Assembly: GCF_019059575.1 (NCBI RefSeq)
Contig: NW_024882913.1
Location: 1-64,000, forward strand
Source of the DNA: Amphibalanus amphitrite
Taxonomy: Eukaryota; Arthropoda; Thecostraca; Balanomorpha; Balanidae
Direction: 5' to 3'
DNA: 64,000 bases
Shown: piece by piece, positions 61,501-64,000 of the stretch
Layout: the number at the start of each line of letters is the position of its first letter
Position numbering within the stretch: position 1 is the stretch's first letter
Translations under genes and position numbers: made by a program
The notes under the pieces: model-generated
What the model was told of the DNA's origin: nothing
Database searches by the model: none
What the model saw: only the letters and a program-made list of their open reading frames with translations

Positions 61501-62355
61501 ATCAAGGAAAAATGCATGCTAACTGATAATTTAAATTTCTTGGGGCCAGTTGGTTTCTTCTTTTCTTATGTCGCCCCAATGGCCGCGAATACACTTGTGA
61601 TAACGCCTATCGGTAGACATGATTGGCAGCTGGCATCGCCTACGCTGTCGATCTCCTCACTACGATGCTGCTATTCGGACAGTGTCATTCGTTTGTTCAC
61701 TTTTCTCACTGCGCTGTCGCTCACATAGACTCCGGTGTTTGCAGATTTTCGAGATGGTACACATGATGACCTACCAGCGCTCTTTCGTGAGCCGCTACAG
61801 TCGCATCAGCTCCATCCTGGAGACGGATACCATCATGGCGCAGCACGCTCACAGAGAGGTACGAACAAGCGCCGTAATTGTCGGCTCGGGAAGGGTTCTA
61901 AAGATGACTGAGATGTGGGGCATTTGGAGGGTTCTGCCTTAGTAATTTGGTATTGTGTCATCCTCCAATAATCTCAGTCTCAACCTTTCTCTCGGTTGCA
62001 TTTATCTTCTAGTTACACTGGAGTTACGTACATCGTTCCACGTGGGATATTGGAGGCTAACTTGACCTGAAGTGTAGTTTTTATATTTATATCCGACGTG
62101 TCATGTTTTACATGCCTCATTTTCTTGTGATCGCTGTCAATAAAAAAAAAAAACATCGCCATGGAACTATCCAAGAGGATTGTCGGGACAGTGACAGTAT
62201 CCCCTCTTCTCCACCAGGCATTCAGTGACGCCGAGATCAGCGAGGCGCGGGGCCGTCTCTCGCAGCTGCAGACCTTCCAGACGGAACTGGAGGGTGTGTG
62301 GAGGACCTCTCGCTGGCTCACAGACGCCATCGCCTGGGCCAGGGATAAGACGCAG
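17415..62355 (+). CDS. wake: ANKFN1 / Nmf9 / wide awake family protein, 17 coding exons (3' end outside window)
   Basis: The gene spans about 45 kb and is assembled from 17 exons with consensus GT/AG junctions that agree in phase throughout, giving 1,069 codons without a stop. Order: Ser/Arg-rich N-terminus (residues 1-322); basic helix (about 328-357); ankyrin segment (about 358-418); helical linker (419-480); FN3 domain (about 481-590); and the family-specific C-terminal region (590-1069) with the GLYLGYL peptide at 835-841. This architecture is that of vertebrate ANKFN1 and Drosophila WAKE. In flies WAKE is a clock-output protein that promotes sleep onset through the GABA-A receptor RDL. 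Nmf9 in mouse affects vestibular and neurological function. These roles are family knowledge, not shown here. The stop codon and remaining exon or exons lie past 64000. Confidence 0.93.
18382..23071 (+). other. Intron 1
   Basis: About 4.7 kb. It holds a cluster of four CACGTG E-boxes (20848-21001) and a short GACGCCCATTTTCCGTC direct repeat near 21845-21900, with an inverted partial copy just after. No transposon with clear ends was recognised and no further exon is required by phase. Confidence 0.7.
20840..21005. promoter_or_regulatory. E-box cluster in intron 1
   Basis: CACGTG occurs at 20848-20853, 20868-20873, 20913-20918 and 20996-21001, four times in 154 bp, with near-matches AACGTGG and GCCACGA between them. 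First-intron clusters of this palindrome can be bHLH enhancers (CLOCK/CYCLE, USF, MYC). Given the family's clock-output role in flies this is a plausible circadian element, but that is inference. Confidence 0.45.
23072..23176 (+). CDS. wake: Exon 2: basic helix preceding ankyrin region
   Basis: The acceptor is TTTTTTGTCCGCAG and the donor G|GTGAGT at 23177, phase 1 on both sides. It encodes MEVLVDGLNMTKAERKRLEK and the following LSKINIHLH, a charged helical stretch just before the ankyrin segment. The in-frame ATG at 23089 could serve as the start of a shorter isoform from an alternative promoter. Confidence 0.88.
23604..23623. promoter_or_regulatory. Paired CRE sites in intron 2
   Basis: Two TGACGTCA palindromes at 23604-23611 and 23616-23623 are spaced by 12 bp start to start, close to one helical turn. 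This is compatible with cooperative bZIP binding, but function is inferred only from the motif. Confidence 0.4.
24604..24861. repeat. Perfect 258-bp palindrome with tRNA T-arm sequence
   Basis: Two 129-bp arms are exact reverse complements by eye, with no spacer, centred on GGGCCC at 24730-24735. At the centre, each strand carries a perfect Pol III B-box (GGTTCGAGTCC) inside a T-stem, followed by acceptor-like TACAGCCCA. It looks like two head-to-head copies of a tRNA 3' half plus 3' tail. A box and anticodon arm are absent, so this is not a tRNA gene. A 13-bp direct repeat, TACATTTCAATAG, lies at 24554-24566 and 24862-24874. This may be a target duplication of a tRNA-derived retroposon or a relic of palindrome formation. 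An assembly fold-back artefact must be ruled out. Confidence 0.85.
25826..25904 (+). CDS. wake: Exon 3: ankyrin segment, first half
   Basis: The acceptor TTGACAG precedes the exon, and the donor is AG|GTATGT at 25905. Entry is phase 1 and exit phase 2. It encodes ALYAAVEHGQLEKARAILK followed by TTDVDVN, which fits an ankyrin helix-turn-helix: Ala at the helix 1 start, VEHGQLEKA, then an aspartate-rich loop. This joins exon 4 through a split AG-C serine codon. Confidence 0.9.
26466..27638. mobile_element. TTAA-flanked inverted-repeat element (piggyBac-like MITE), copy 2
   Basis: TTAA lies at both ends (26466-26469 and 27635-27638), with inverted termini starting CCCGCGCCCCGTAGGG. The first seven bases are shared with the element at 6047-7060, but the rest of the terminus and the interior differ. 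No transposase frame is present. The right half is dense in TGACCT hexamers, at least fifteen by eye between 27125 and 27475. I infer a non-autonomous piggyBac-like element. Near the right end the sequence CCCTACGG is repeated. Confidence 0.8.
30932..31145 (+). repeat. 5' LTR (214 bp)
   Basis: Identical by eye to the copy at 31613-31826. It contains an AT-rich box (CAATATAAAT) near 31073-31082 that could act in transcription start or 3' end formation. The following TGGCGCGGTCGG starts with the TGG expected of a tRNA primer site, but I cannot name the tRNA. Confidence 0.92.
31171..31617 (+). pseudogene. Residual C-terminal tail of a Ty3/gypsy-type integrase
   Basis: A 148-codon open frame. 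Residues 19-37 (LRIGAYVSLQDPDTGLWDR) and the following GRTLWRNRRHVRP resemble the extreme C-terminus of gypsy-class Pol, the small beta-barrel after the integrase core. A basic, Ser/Arg/Pro-rich tail follows. The zinc-binding and DDE catalytic domains are absent. The stop codon falls just inside the 3' LTR, as is normal when pol runs into the LTR. The ATG is probably fortuitous, created by the internal deletion. It has no expected enzymatic activity, though it may retain cis signals such as packaging or the polypurine tract. Confidence 0.75.
31613..31826 (+). repeat. 3' LTR (214 bp)
   Basis: Identical by eye to the 5' LTR, preceded by the polypurine tract GGGGGGAGG and followed directly by the target duplication GTCTC. 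Confidence 0.92.
34480..34583 (+). CDS. wake: Exon 4: ankyrin segment, second half
   Basis: The acceptor is CTTTTGTTTCAG and the donor T|GTAAGT at 34584. It enters phase 2 and leaves phase 1. It encodes NGDGFSLLDIAVMTNNQQMA and RLLLTCGARES, a canonical ankyrin repeat (loop-G, LDIAVM helix 1, ARLLL helix 2, GA turn). The LDIA(V/I)MTNN and GARES peptides are shared with vertebrate ANKFN1, which makes this one of the strongest identity marks for the gene. Confidence 0.95.
35080..35161. repeat. (GA)n microsatellite
   Basis: An almost uninterrupted GA dinucleotide repeat of about 80 bp within intron 4. Confidence 0.97.
36080..36385 (+). pseudogene. Possible decayed coding relic, family not recognised
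   Basis: One plus-strand frame reads LAAGSLERARISASKAGRLL followed by FITIDGWTKER and then a stop. It continues after the stop as Pro/Ala-rich sequence interrupted by a C homopolymer. The amino-acid composition is protein-like and unlike the flanks. It may be a fragment of a retroelement. I cannot name a family. Confidence 0.25.
37386..37535. repeat. (TTTC)n microsatellite
   Basis: A tetranucleotide TTTC repeat of about 140 bp with GTCT and GCTC interruptions, inside intron 4. Confidence 0.97.
40290..40400. repeat. Degenerate GTGGCGCATTG minisatellite
   Basis: Irregular repeats of GTGGCGYATTG/GTGGCGC, about 15-20 bp apart, within intron 4. No function is visible. Confidence 0.6.
41440..41525. 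repeat. Short TCGGCGTCGTTTGG-type minisatellite
   Basis: Four to five degenerate units of about 15-17 bp (CGGCGTCGTTTGG, CGGCGTCCTTTCG and similar) close to the 3' end of intron 4. Confidence 0.65.
41898..42037 (+). repeat. 70-bp tandem duplication of the exon 5 acceptor
   Basis: Unit 1 (41898-41967) and unit 2 (41968-42037) each contain a branch-point-like CCTAAC, a pyrimidine tract, CAG, and then the first part of exon 5 (TTCTGTC-ACGGA). Upstream acceptor: AG at 41929-41930. Downstream acceptor: AG at 41999-42000. The downstream copy keeps frame with the rest of exon 5. Using the upstream one adds 70 nt and shifts frame. Confidence 0.88.
42001..42186 (+). CDS. wake: Exon 5: helical linker between ankyrin and FN3
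   Basis: The acceptor is CTGCCATTTCAG and the donor C|GTGAGT at 42187, phase 1 on both sides. It encodes a charged helical stretch with HLQELVRKAQRRVDMLTSYV, then a Gly/Lys/Glu-rich linker, then LWQRRLKLLNRMKVGFDQT. Vertebrate ANKFN1 has a comparable coiled-coil-like segment ending in RMKTGFE. The acceptor has been tandemly duplicated 70 bp upstream. Confidence 0.92.
43030..43986 (-). mobile_element. Mariner-family transposon, inactivated
   Basis: TA dinucleotides flank inverted termini of about 30 bp that begin CGAGGGGGTACCCAAAAG at 43032, with the complementary copy ending at 43984. The full length of about 955 bp is somewhat short for mariner. TA duplication and terminal repeats are as expected for Tc1/mariner. 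The minus strand holds the transposase remnant. Confidence 0.9.
43090..43660 (-). pseudogene. Mariner transposase remnant
   Basis: Minus-strand frames carry the diagnostic PPYSPDLAPCDLFLVPRM around the third catalytic aspartate and, further on, the C-terminal block GITLQEFQSCFESWKTRL...CIVSQGEYF. The block that should hold the second catalytic aspartate reads SRQCASAH, so that aspartate is lost. Frames are broken between the blocks and the N-terminal helix-turn-helix region is degraded or deleted. It cannot encode an active enzyme. Confidence 0.85.
44329..45283 (+). mobile_element. Second mariner-like element, inactivated
   Basis: The inverted termini CACTCCAGAAGTTTTGAGAC (44329-44348) and its near-complement ending at 45283 bracket about 955 bp. 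They differ from the termini of the neighbouring element, so this is a separate family. The coding remnant is on the plus strand. A clear TA duplication was not established, so the ends may be off by a few bases. Confidence 0.75.
44830..45240 (+). pseudogene. Mariner-like transposase remnant
   Basis: One plus-strand frame reads RPELFKFGQRHLHQDNTPTH (the second-aspartate HQDN block), then a stop, then PHPPHSPDLAICGFWMFPRL (third-aspartate block, with the usual PCD changed to ICG). The C-terminal LERYKKCIELGRSHFD follows after another stop. At least two in-frame stops and loss of the third aspartate make it inactive. Confidence 0.85.
45437..45550 (+). CDS. wake: Exon 6: first half of FN3 domain
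   Basis: The acceptor is TCTGTCTGCAG and the donor AAAG|GTTAGT at 45551, phase 1 on both sides. It encodes PPDPPARVTVEVTGPQEVRL and RLDEPDCQHQAICTKYK, the A to C strands of a fibronectin type III domain (Pro-rich start, V-V-V pattern, the P of the B-C loop). The donor has been duplicated downstream. Confidence 0.92.
45537..45680 (+). repeat. Tandem array duplicating the exon 6 donor (68-bp period, about 34-bp sub-unit)
   Basis: The exon 6 end and intron start recur as GCACCAAGTACAAAG|GTTAGT at 45618|45619, 68 bp downstream. Finer alignment shows a roughly 34-bp unit starting TTAGTGGTGGGCAG repeated about four times (near 45552, 45586, 45620 and 45655). Units 1 and 3 keep an intact AAAG|GTTAGT donor. 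In units 2 and 4 the GT is lost. Using the second intact donor would add GGT TAG, an immediate in-frame stop. Confidence 0.85.
45551..46971 (+). other. Intron 6
   Basis: Apart from the donor-duplicating array at its 5' end and a transposon-end fragment at 45780-45897, no feature is recognised. Confidence 0.75.
45785..45897. repeat. Transposon-end fragment with GGGCCGGG array
   Basis: A GC-rich GGGCCGGGTCGGGTCAG array is followed by CTCATACTGAGAG and TTCGCGCTCGCTCGTAAC. The same arrangement (GGCC array, CTCATACTCAGAA, TTCGCTCGCTCCGTAAT) closes the repeat at 59095-59768, so the two are ends of one repeat family. Confidence 0.6.
46972..47163 (+). CDS. wake: Exon 7: second half of FN3 domain
   Basis: The acceptor is CTCCCCTCCCCCACAG and the donor G|GTAGGT at 47164, phase 1 on both sides. 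It encodes VQWSTSADFSSVAGERDVTD, then QLTQGRRYFFRAAAGNFCGW. The tryptophan of strand C, the L-x-x-G-x-x-Y-x-F-R-A-A-A pattern of strands E-F and the G-W turn are textbook FN3. Vertebrate ANKFN1 has the closely similar YKVEWS-DFS and TxGQQYF blocks. The end of the exon is a Ser/Pro linker. Confidence 0.95.
47164..51144 (+). other. Intron 7
   Basis: About 4 kb. A GC-rich segment at 50640-50830, with CCCAGCCCCAAGGCACTCAC and complementary GGGAGC/GCTCCC blocks, looks like part of an interspersed repeat of unknown family. No other feature is recognised. Confidence 0.65.
51145..51364 (+). CDS. wake: Exon 8: post-FN3 linker and conserved basic block
   Basis: The acceptor is TCTCTCCTTTTCAG and the donor AG|GTGAGA at 51365. 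It enters phase 1 and exits phase 2. It begins VWRDADQRMSRLSGKVAALD, a helical stretch matching the WKDYD segment after FN3 in vertebrates. It ends in KKKSIKNLFQTAIKFQKHLR, a strongly basic block resembling the SRSLKHLFHSSNKFVKTLKR peptide of ANKFN1. Confidence 0.93.
51365..52400 (+). other. Intron 8
   Basis: About 1 kb, with no repeat or RNA gene recognised. Confidence 0.75.
52401..52533 (+). CDS. wake: Exon 9: Nmf9-type conserved region, start
   Basis: The acceptor is TTATCTTGCAG and the donor AAG|GTGAGA at 52534. It enters phase 2 and exits phase 0. It encodes GVYLASVIYHEDRVAMTTED followed by FLPVLEVDESYPSSIHADFHWLMK. The GLYIA-V-Y, V-I/LEVD-S and SSI-DF-W pattern is conserved with vertebrate ANKFN1, which opens the long C-terminal family-specific region. 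Confidence 0.95.
52534..53464 (+). other. Intron 9
   Basis: About 0.9 kb, with no distinct feature recognised. Confidence 0.75.
53465..53578 (+). CDS. wake: Exon 10: Nmf9-type conserved region
   Basis: The acceptor is GACCGGTCAG and the donor CAG|GTTGGT at 53579, phase 0 on both sides, exactly 38 codons. It encodes VACTWDDVRSLRQDMERSLS followed by SSSVHFRIKLLAAAEQLQ. The C-W-D/E-D-I/V-R-LRQ and KLLAA-AQLQ blocks match the vertebrate family. Confidence 0.95.
53579..53996 (+). other. Intron 10
   Basis: A 418-bp intron with no recognisable repeat. Confidence 0.8.
53997..54091 (+). CDS. wake: Exon 11: Nmf9-type conserved region
   Basis: The acceptor is CTACCTCTCTACAG and the donor AG|GTCAGT at 54092. 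It enters phase 0 and exits phase 2. It encodes SALGVQDLGQLYFKPLRDSH and GTLVFVVIYHM, matching the LG-x-LG-x-x-Y-P-x-D-HG-x-x-x-V pattern of ANKFN1. Confidence 0.95.
54165..57555. mobile_element. 3.4-kb element with about 180-bp terminal inverted repeats
   Basis: The left end (54165 to about 54340) and right end (about 57380-57555) are diverged inverted repeats sharing blocks such as CAGACCCCATGAGACCCT, TTTCGGCGATAATTT, TTTCAGCTCAAGCGCCAATT and CTCTTAACAAAATATCAAA. There is no transposase frame between them. The superfamily cannot be assigned and a target duplication was not identified, so the exact ends are approximate. It has been split by the insertion of the TA-flanked element at 55070-56015. 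Confidence 0.8.
55070..56015. mobile_element. Nested TA-flanked MITE with GGGGTAAGACGG termini
   Basis: TA flanks inverted termini starting GGGGAAAGTGGGGTAAGAC at 55072, with the complementary copy ending at 56013. TA flanks suggest a Tc1/mariner-type non-autonomous element. The terminal core also recurs inside: a palindrome CCGTCTTACCCCA / TGGGGTAAGACGG around 55258-55289, another GCCCGTCTTACCCC near 55634, and GCCCGTCTTACC near 55972. No coding sequence is seen. Confidence 0.8.
58107..58224 (+). CDS. wake: Exon 12
   Basis: The acceptor is TCTCGTCGCCAG and the donor AAG|GTGAGG at 58225. It enters phase 2 and exits phase 0. It encodes SGKLPSASVRWQQVNKLQRK followed by VSTSEEEPTVGESLISEIK. A basic Trp-containing helix precedes an acidic Ser/Glu-rich loop. 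Assignment rests on phase, position and coding quality. Similarity to vertebrate sequence is weaker than in the neighbouring exons. Confidence 0.9.
58225..58602 (+). other. Intron 12
   Basis: A 378-bp intron with nothing recognisable. Confidence 0.8.
58603..58799 (+). CDS. wake: Exon 13: GLYLGYL motif
   Basis: The acceptor is CTCAAACTTGCAG and the donor AG|GTGAGA at 58800. It enters phase 0 and exits phase 2. It encodes LHQDIITYHMVSSVGVSRGL then YLGYLQCQTSVDIIRVSVSK. The peptide GLYLGYL is the best known invariant mark of the ANKFN1/Nmf9 family. Here it lies at 58678-58698, residues 835-841, and is followed by Q rather than the K I recall for the family. An alternative acceptor CTGACAG 10 nt downstream would break frame. 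Confidence 0.95.
58800..59953 (+). other. Intron 13
   Basis: About 1.15 kb, more than half of it the repeat element at 59095-59768. The rest is unremarkable. Confidence 0.8.
59095..59768. mobile_element. Repeat element with ACGGAGCGAGCGA termini, CACGTG-rich tandem units
   Basis: The left end ACGGAGCGAGCGAGAGG and right end TCGCTCGCTCCGT form short inverted termini. Inside are two clear tandem units of about 128 bp (gacttgtgcacggcacc at 59161 and 59289) and two more degenerate units, each with AATTTGAGCRCAATCGG and GTTCTCGAGAT. Every unit carries GCACGTGCGCACGTGC-type E-box palindromes. A pure (GGCC)n run lies at about 59683-59703. No coding sequence is present. The superfamily is unknown. 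A related end occurs at 45785-45897. Confidence 0.7.
59954..60145 (+). CDS. wake: Exon 14
   Basis: The acceptor is GGTGTCTTTTCAG and the donor AG|GTTAGA at 60146, phase 2 on both sides. It encodes EEWEWLQESSSYRPPTSEED, then a Thr/Ser/Val-rich loop, then RFRTQVETAVRRLLKLMDVP. The EEW-WL start and VRRLL-LM-VP helix look like conserved family segments. The variable loop between them is encoded by DNA containing three perfect TGACGTCA palindromes (60017-60024, 60034-60041 and 60055-60062). Confidence 0.93.
60146..60830 (+). other. Intron 14, ending in a splice-acceptor tandem array
   Basis: The 3' third of this 685-bp intron is the 50-bp array described separately. Older degenerate acceptor-like copies (GGACAG|GCTGTACAGTACGGC) lie near 60374. 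Confidence 0.85.
60600..60850 (+). repeat. 50-bp tandem array duplicating the exon 15 acceptor (5 copies)
   Basis: The junction CAG|GCTGTACAACGCCGAGGTGCTG occurs at the real exon start (60831) and again at exactly 50-bp steps upstream (60631, 60681, 60731 and 60781) with one to three substitutions. Each unit holds a branch-point consensus TCCTAAC, a pyrimidine tract TCCATTCTTTCT, an AG, and about 20 nt of exon. From every decoy acceptor the frame reads LYNAEVLS and then TAA, so decoy use would end translation. The branch point of the authentic site itself lies in the last repeat unit. Confidence 0.95.
60831..60969 (+). CDS. wake: Exon 15
   Basis: The acceptor is CATTCTTTCTGAACAG and the donor CAG|GTATGT at 60970. 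It enters phase 2 and exits phase 0. It encodes LYNAEVLELNGTTSFLLLVP then AADQVCSIKQTEELTAPNDC. The alternating hydrophobic strand SFLLLVPAAD suggests a beta-structured segment of the family-specific domain. Its first 20 nt are copied four times upstream, but only this copy continues open. Confidence 0.93.
60970..61744 (+). other. Intron 15
   Basis: A 775-bp intron with no recognisable repeat. Confidence 0.8.
61745..61858 (+). CDS. wake: Exon 16
   Basis: The acceptor is CTCCGGTGTTTGCAG and the donor GAG|GTACGA at 61859, phase 0 on both sides, exactly 38 codons. It encodes IFEMVHMMTYQRSFVSRYSR and ISSILETDTIMAQHAHRE, a helical aromatic/basic segment. Its chemistry and phase fit the C-terminal family region. 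No separate domain name is available to me. Confidence 0.93.
61859..62217 (+). other. Intron 16
   Basis: A 359-bp intron. It contains an A homopolymer at about 62143-62154 and nothing else notable. Confidence 0.8.
62218..62355 (+). CDS. wake: Exon 17 (last coding exon in window)
   Basis: The acceptor is CTTCTCCACCAG and the donor CAG|GTACGG at 62356, phase 0 on both sides, exactly 46 codons. It encodes AFSDAEISEARGRLSQLQTF then QTELEGVWRTSRWLTDAIAW, a helical, heptad-like segment that could form a coiled coil. No stop codon follows in frame before the donor, so the protein continues in an exon beyond position 64000. Confidence 0.93.
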
Positions 62356-62665
62356 GTACGGATCGCGGGGGGATGGCATGGGATGATGGCTATGGGCTGC
62401 TGCCTCCTGGCATAGAGAAGAAAGATGGGAAAATTATTTGGCGAACTGCGCTTTTGGGAAAACTTCATAGTATTTGTATTTTTTGTAACAAAAAAATCCC
62501 TTATGTTTAACAAGGAAGCTTCCAATGCCCCTAAAACAGATAAGACCGAGGAAATGGTTTGATATGCATCATTTTTTTGTTATTAGTTTTATATTGATCA
62601 CGTTTTTAAAAAAGTTCGCAATGCTATTTTGCTCAAACAGGCGTGCCCATTTTTAACCACAAGCT

Positions 62666-63411
62666 TGTAGTGACGAGCTGTGCCCGATCGCGTAGTGTAC
62701 ATATGTTATGTTTGTTGGTTTATGTTTGTTGTCATATGTTTGTATCGTGTATATATTCTCTGTACCTAATGTGTCCGCCACTGCGCGTGTGGACCTCCAG
62801 GAACTGTGCGCCGTTCTACATGATAGCGCATGCGCACTATTCGTTACCACTTGGTTCTGTTAGTACAACGGTCGCCCAATTGTGTGCAAATACATTCGAC
62901 TTCTAACCGGAGCAGGACTTTGAAGAAGAGAGGCGAAGGAAGACGGAGGGGGCTGAAGGCTGACGACGGAGAGACACACGCACAACCGACCTTCAAGGTC
63001 GCACCGAGCTACGGTCGAGCGAGGTGGGCAACACGCCCTTAAAGACGCCTCTGATTGTAGCCACGCCGGTACCCCTGGTCGGACCCGGTATACTGACACG
63101 GACCTTGCCACTGGCTCTGGCTCAGGCTGTCTTAGCGGACACGCCTGCCAGTCCAGACGCTCTCCTAAGAGCGAGTGCTCGGCTACCGCCAGTCTGCCGG
63201 GCCCAACAGCGTTCTGCTGACACCCGCCGATACCGCTCGCCGCACCGCAAGTGCCGCAGCGATTCGGGCGCTCCAGGCGAGCGTAACGGGAGTCACACCA
63301 GTCCGCGCCGCCAGGCTCTGCCCGCTGTTGTATTCACGGACGGCCCTTCTTTAGATTGCTGACACAGATTCAGTAGATTGCACAGATCAGCAGGCCGTCC
63401 GTAGAATTACA
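62666..63411 (+). repeat. Presumed 5' LTR of a Ty3/gypsy retrotransposon
   Basis: It starts TGTAGTGACGAGC and ends AATTACA, one base before the primer-binding site; the ends form a short TGTA/TACA inversion. The length would be about 746 bp, with an AT-rich TATATATT box near 62751. The 3' LTR lies outside the window, so the left boundary is inferred from the TG start alone. It is inserted in intron 17 in the same orientation as the gene. Confidence 0.65.
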
Positions 63412-63412
63412 C

Positions 63413-63430
63413 TGGTGACCCCGACGTGAT
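63413..63430 (+). promoter_or_regulatory. Primer-binding site complementary to tRNA-Trp
   Basis: TGGTGACCCCGACGTGAT is complementary to the last 18 nt of an arthropod tRNA-Trp including CCA, as I recall that tRNA. tRNA-Trp priming is typical of the CsRn1-like branch of Ty3/gypsy. Its position directly after the LTR end and just before gag is as expected. Confidence 0.88.
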
Positions 63431-63444
63431 ACTCCAACCCAGTC

Positions 63445-64000
63445 ATGCCGGACGCCACGGAGTTGGACAACGCAGCACCGCGGGGCGCCCCTCCCGCGAC
63501 TGTGTCCAACGGGCCTCCAGCTGAGACCGCTCAACGGCCGCTAGCTTCGTTCCGCCTGCCGCCATATACGCCAGAAGAGCCCGATCTATGGCTCCTACAG
63601 GTCGAATGCGCGTTCGACATCAGCGGCGTAAGCTCCGACGAGCTCCGGTACAAACTTCTAGTCGCCAACCTGCCAGCGACTATCGCCGTCCAGGTCAAGG
63701 ACGTGATAAGGACATCAAGGTCATTCACCGCCCTGTGCGACGCGCTGAAGTCTCGCCTTGCGCAATCCCGGGCCGACAGGCTGCAGTCGCTACTCAGCCG
63801 ACAGCAGCTCGGCGACCAAAAGCCGACGGCGCTCCTCCGTTCCATGAGGAACGAGCTGGCCGCCGCCGGGGACGCTCCCGTGGACACGGAGCTGTTCCGG
63901 ACACTCTTCAAACAACGTCTGCCGCAGCCCGTCCGCGCTGCCCTGGCCCTACTGCCGGCCGACAGCGCACTGGACGCGCTGGCAGAAGCGGCAGACCGCT
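63445..64000 (+). CDS. Ty3/gypsy retrotransposon Gag (CsRn1-like), 5' part
   Basis: The frame is open from the ATG at 63445 to the window end (185 codons) with no stop. Residues 35-60 (SFRLPPYTPEEPDLWLLQVE and following) and YKLLVANLP match the conserved N-terminal Gag block common in arthropod gypsy elements of this branch (LPPF-P-P-LWF-QVE). Two further blocks, ALKSRLAQSRADRLQSLLSR and LFRTLFKQRLPQPVRAALAL, are the usual capsid-like helices. No frameshift is seen, so the element may be intact. Protease, RT and integrase would lie to the right. It is a retrotransposon protein that packages element RNA and is unrelated to the host gene. Confidence 0.88.
   Translation, partial: MPDATELDNAAPRGAPPATVSNGPPAETAQRPLASFRLPPYTPEEPDLWLLQVECAFDISGVSSDELRYKLLVANLPATIAVQVKDVIRTSRSFTALCDALKSRLAQSRADRLQSLLSRQQLGDQKPTALLRSMRNELAAAGDAPVDTELFRTLFKQRLPQPVRAALALLPADSALDALAEAADR

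Overview
This is eukaryotic genomic DNA from an animal, most likely an arthropod and possibly a crustacean. The grounds are long introns with consensus GT/AG splice sites, abundant CT/GA and TTTC microsatellites, mariner-type and TTAA-flanked DNA transposons, and two LTR retroelements, one primed by tRNA-Trp. The species cannot be fixed from the sequence. No prokaryotic operon, rRNA, complete tRNA gene or CRISPR array is visible.

The window is dominated by one plus-strand gene, assembled here as 17 coding exons between 17415 and 62355. It is an orthologue of the ANKFN1 / Nmf9 family (Drosophila wide awake, wake). The exons join in phase and give 3,207 nt, which is 1,069 codons with no stop. 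They encode a long Ser/Arg-rich N-terminus (exon 1), an ankyrin segment (exons 3-4), a helical linker (exon 5), a fibronectin type III domain split over exons 6-7, and the long conserved Nmf9-type C-terminal region (exons 8-17), including the family peptide GLYLGYL. The stop codon and the last exon or exons lie beyond the right edge.

Region by region: 1-16.5 kb is gene-poor and holds repeats, a TTAA-flanked inverted-repeat element (6047-7060), a hairpin (about 5817-5930), E-box and CRE clusters, and CT tracts. From 16.5 to 17.4 kb lies a CpG-rich presumed promoter and 5' leader with one perfect CRE. From 17.4 to 62.4 kb is the gene, with introns loaded with mobile elements: a perfect 258-bp palindrome carrying tRNA T-arm sequence (intron 2); a second TTAA element and a 2.8-kb foldback element interrupted by a young non-autonomous LTR element (intron 3); two dead mariner relatives (intron 5); a 3.4-kb inverted-repeat element with another element nested in it (intron 11); and a CACGTG-rich repeat (intron 13). 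From 62.7 kb to the end is the 5' LTR, primer-binding site and gag start of a Ty3/gypsy retrotransposon in intron 17.

The most unusual observation is that three exons of this one gene have had a splice junction tandemly duplicated: the acceptors of exon 5 (70-bp period, 2 copies) and exon 15 (50-bp period, 5 copies), and the donor of exon 6 (68-bp period, built on a roughly 34-bp sub-unit). The inspected decoy sites lead to a frameshift or an immediate stop codon, so the duplicated sites would be either poison splice choices or silent scars.
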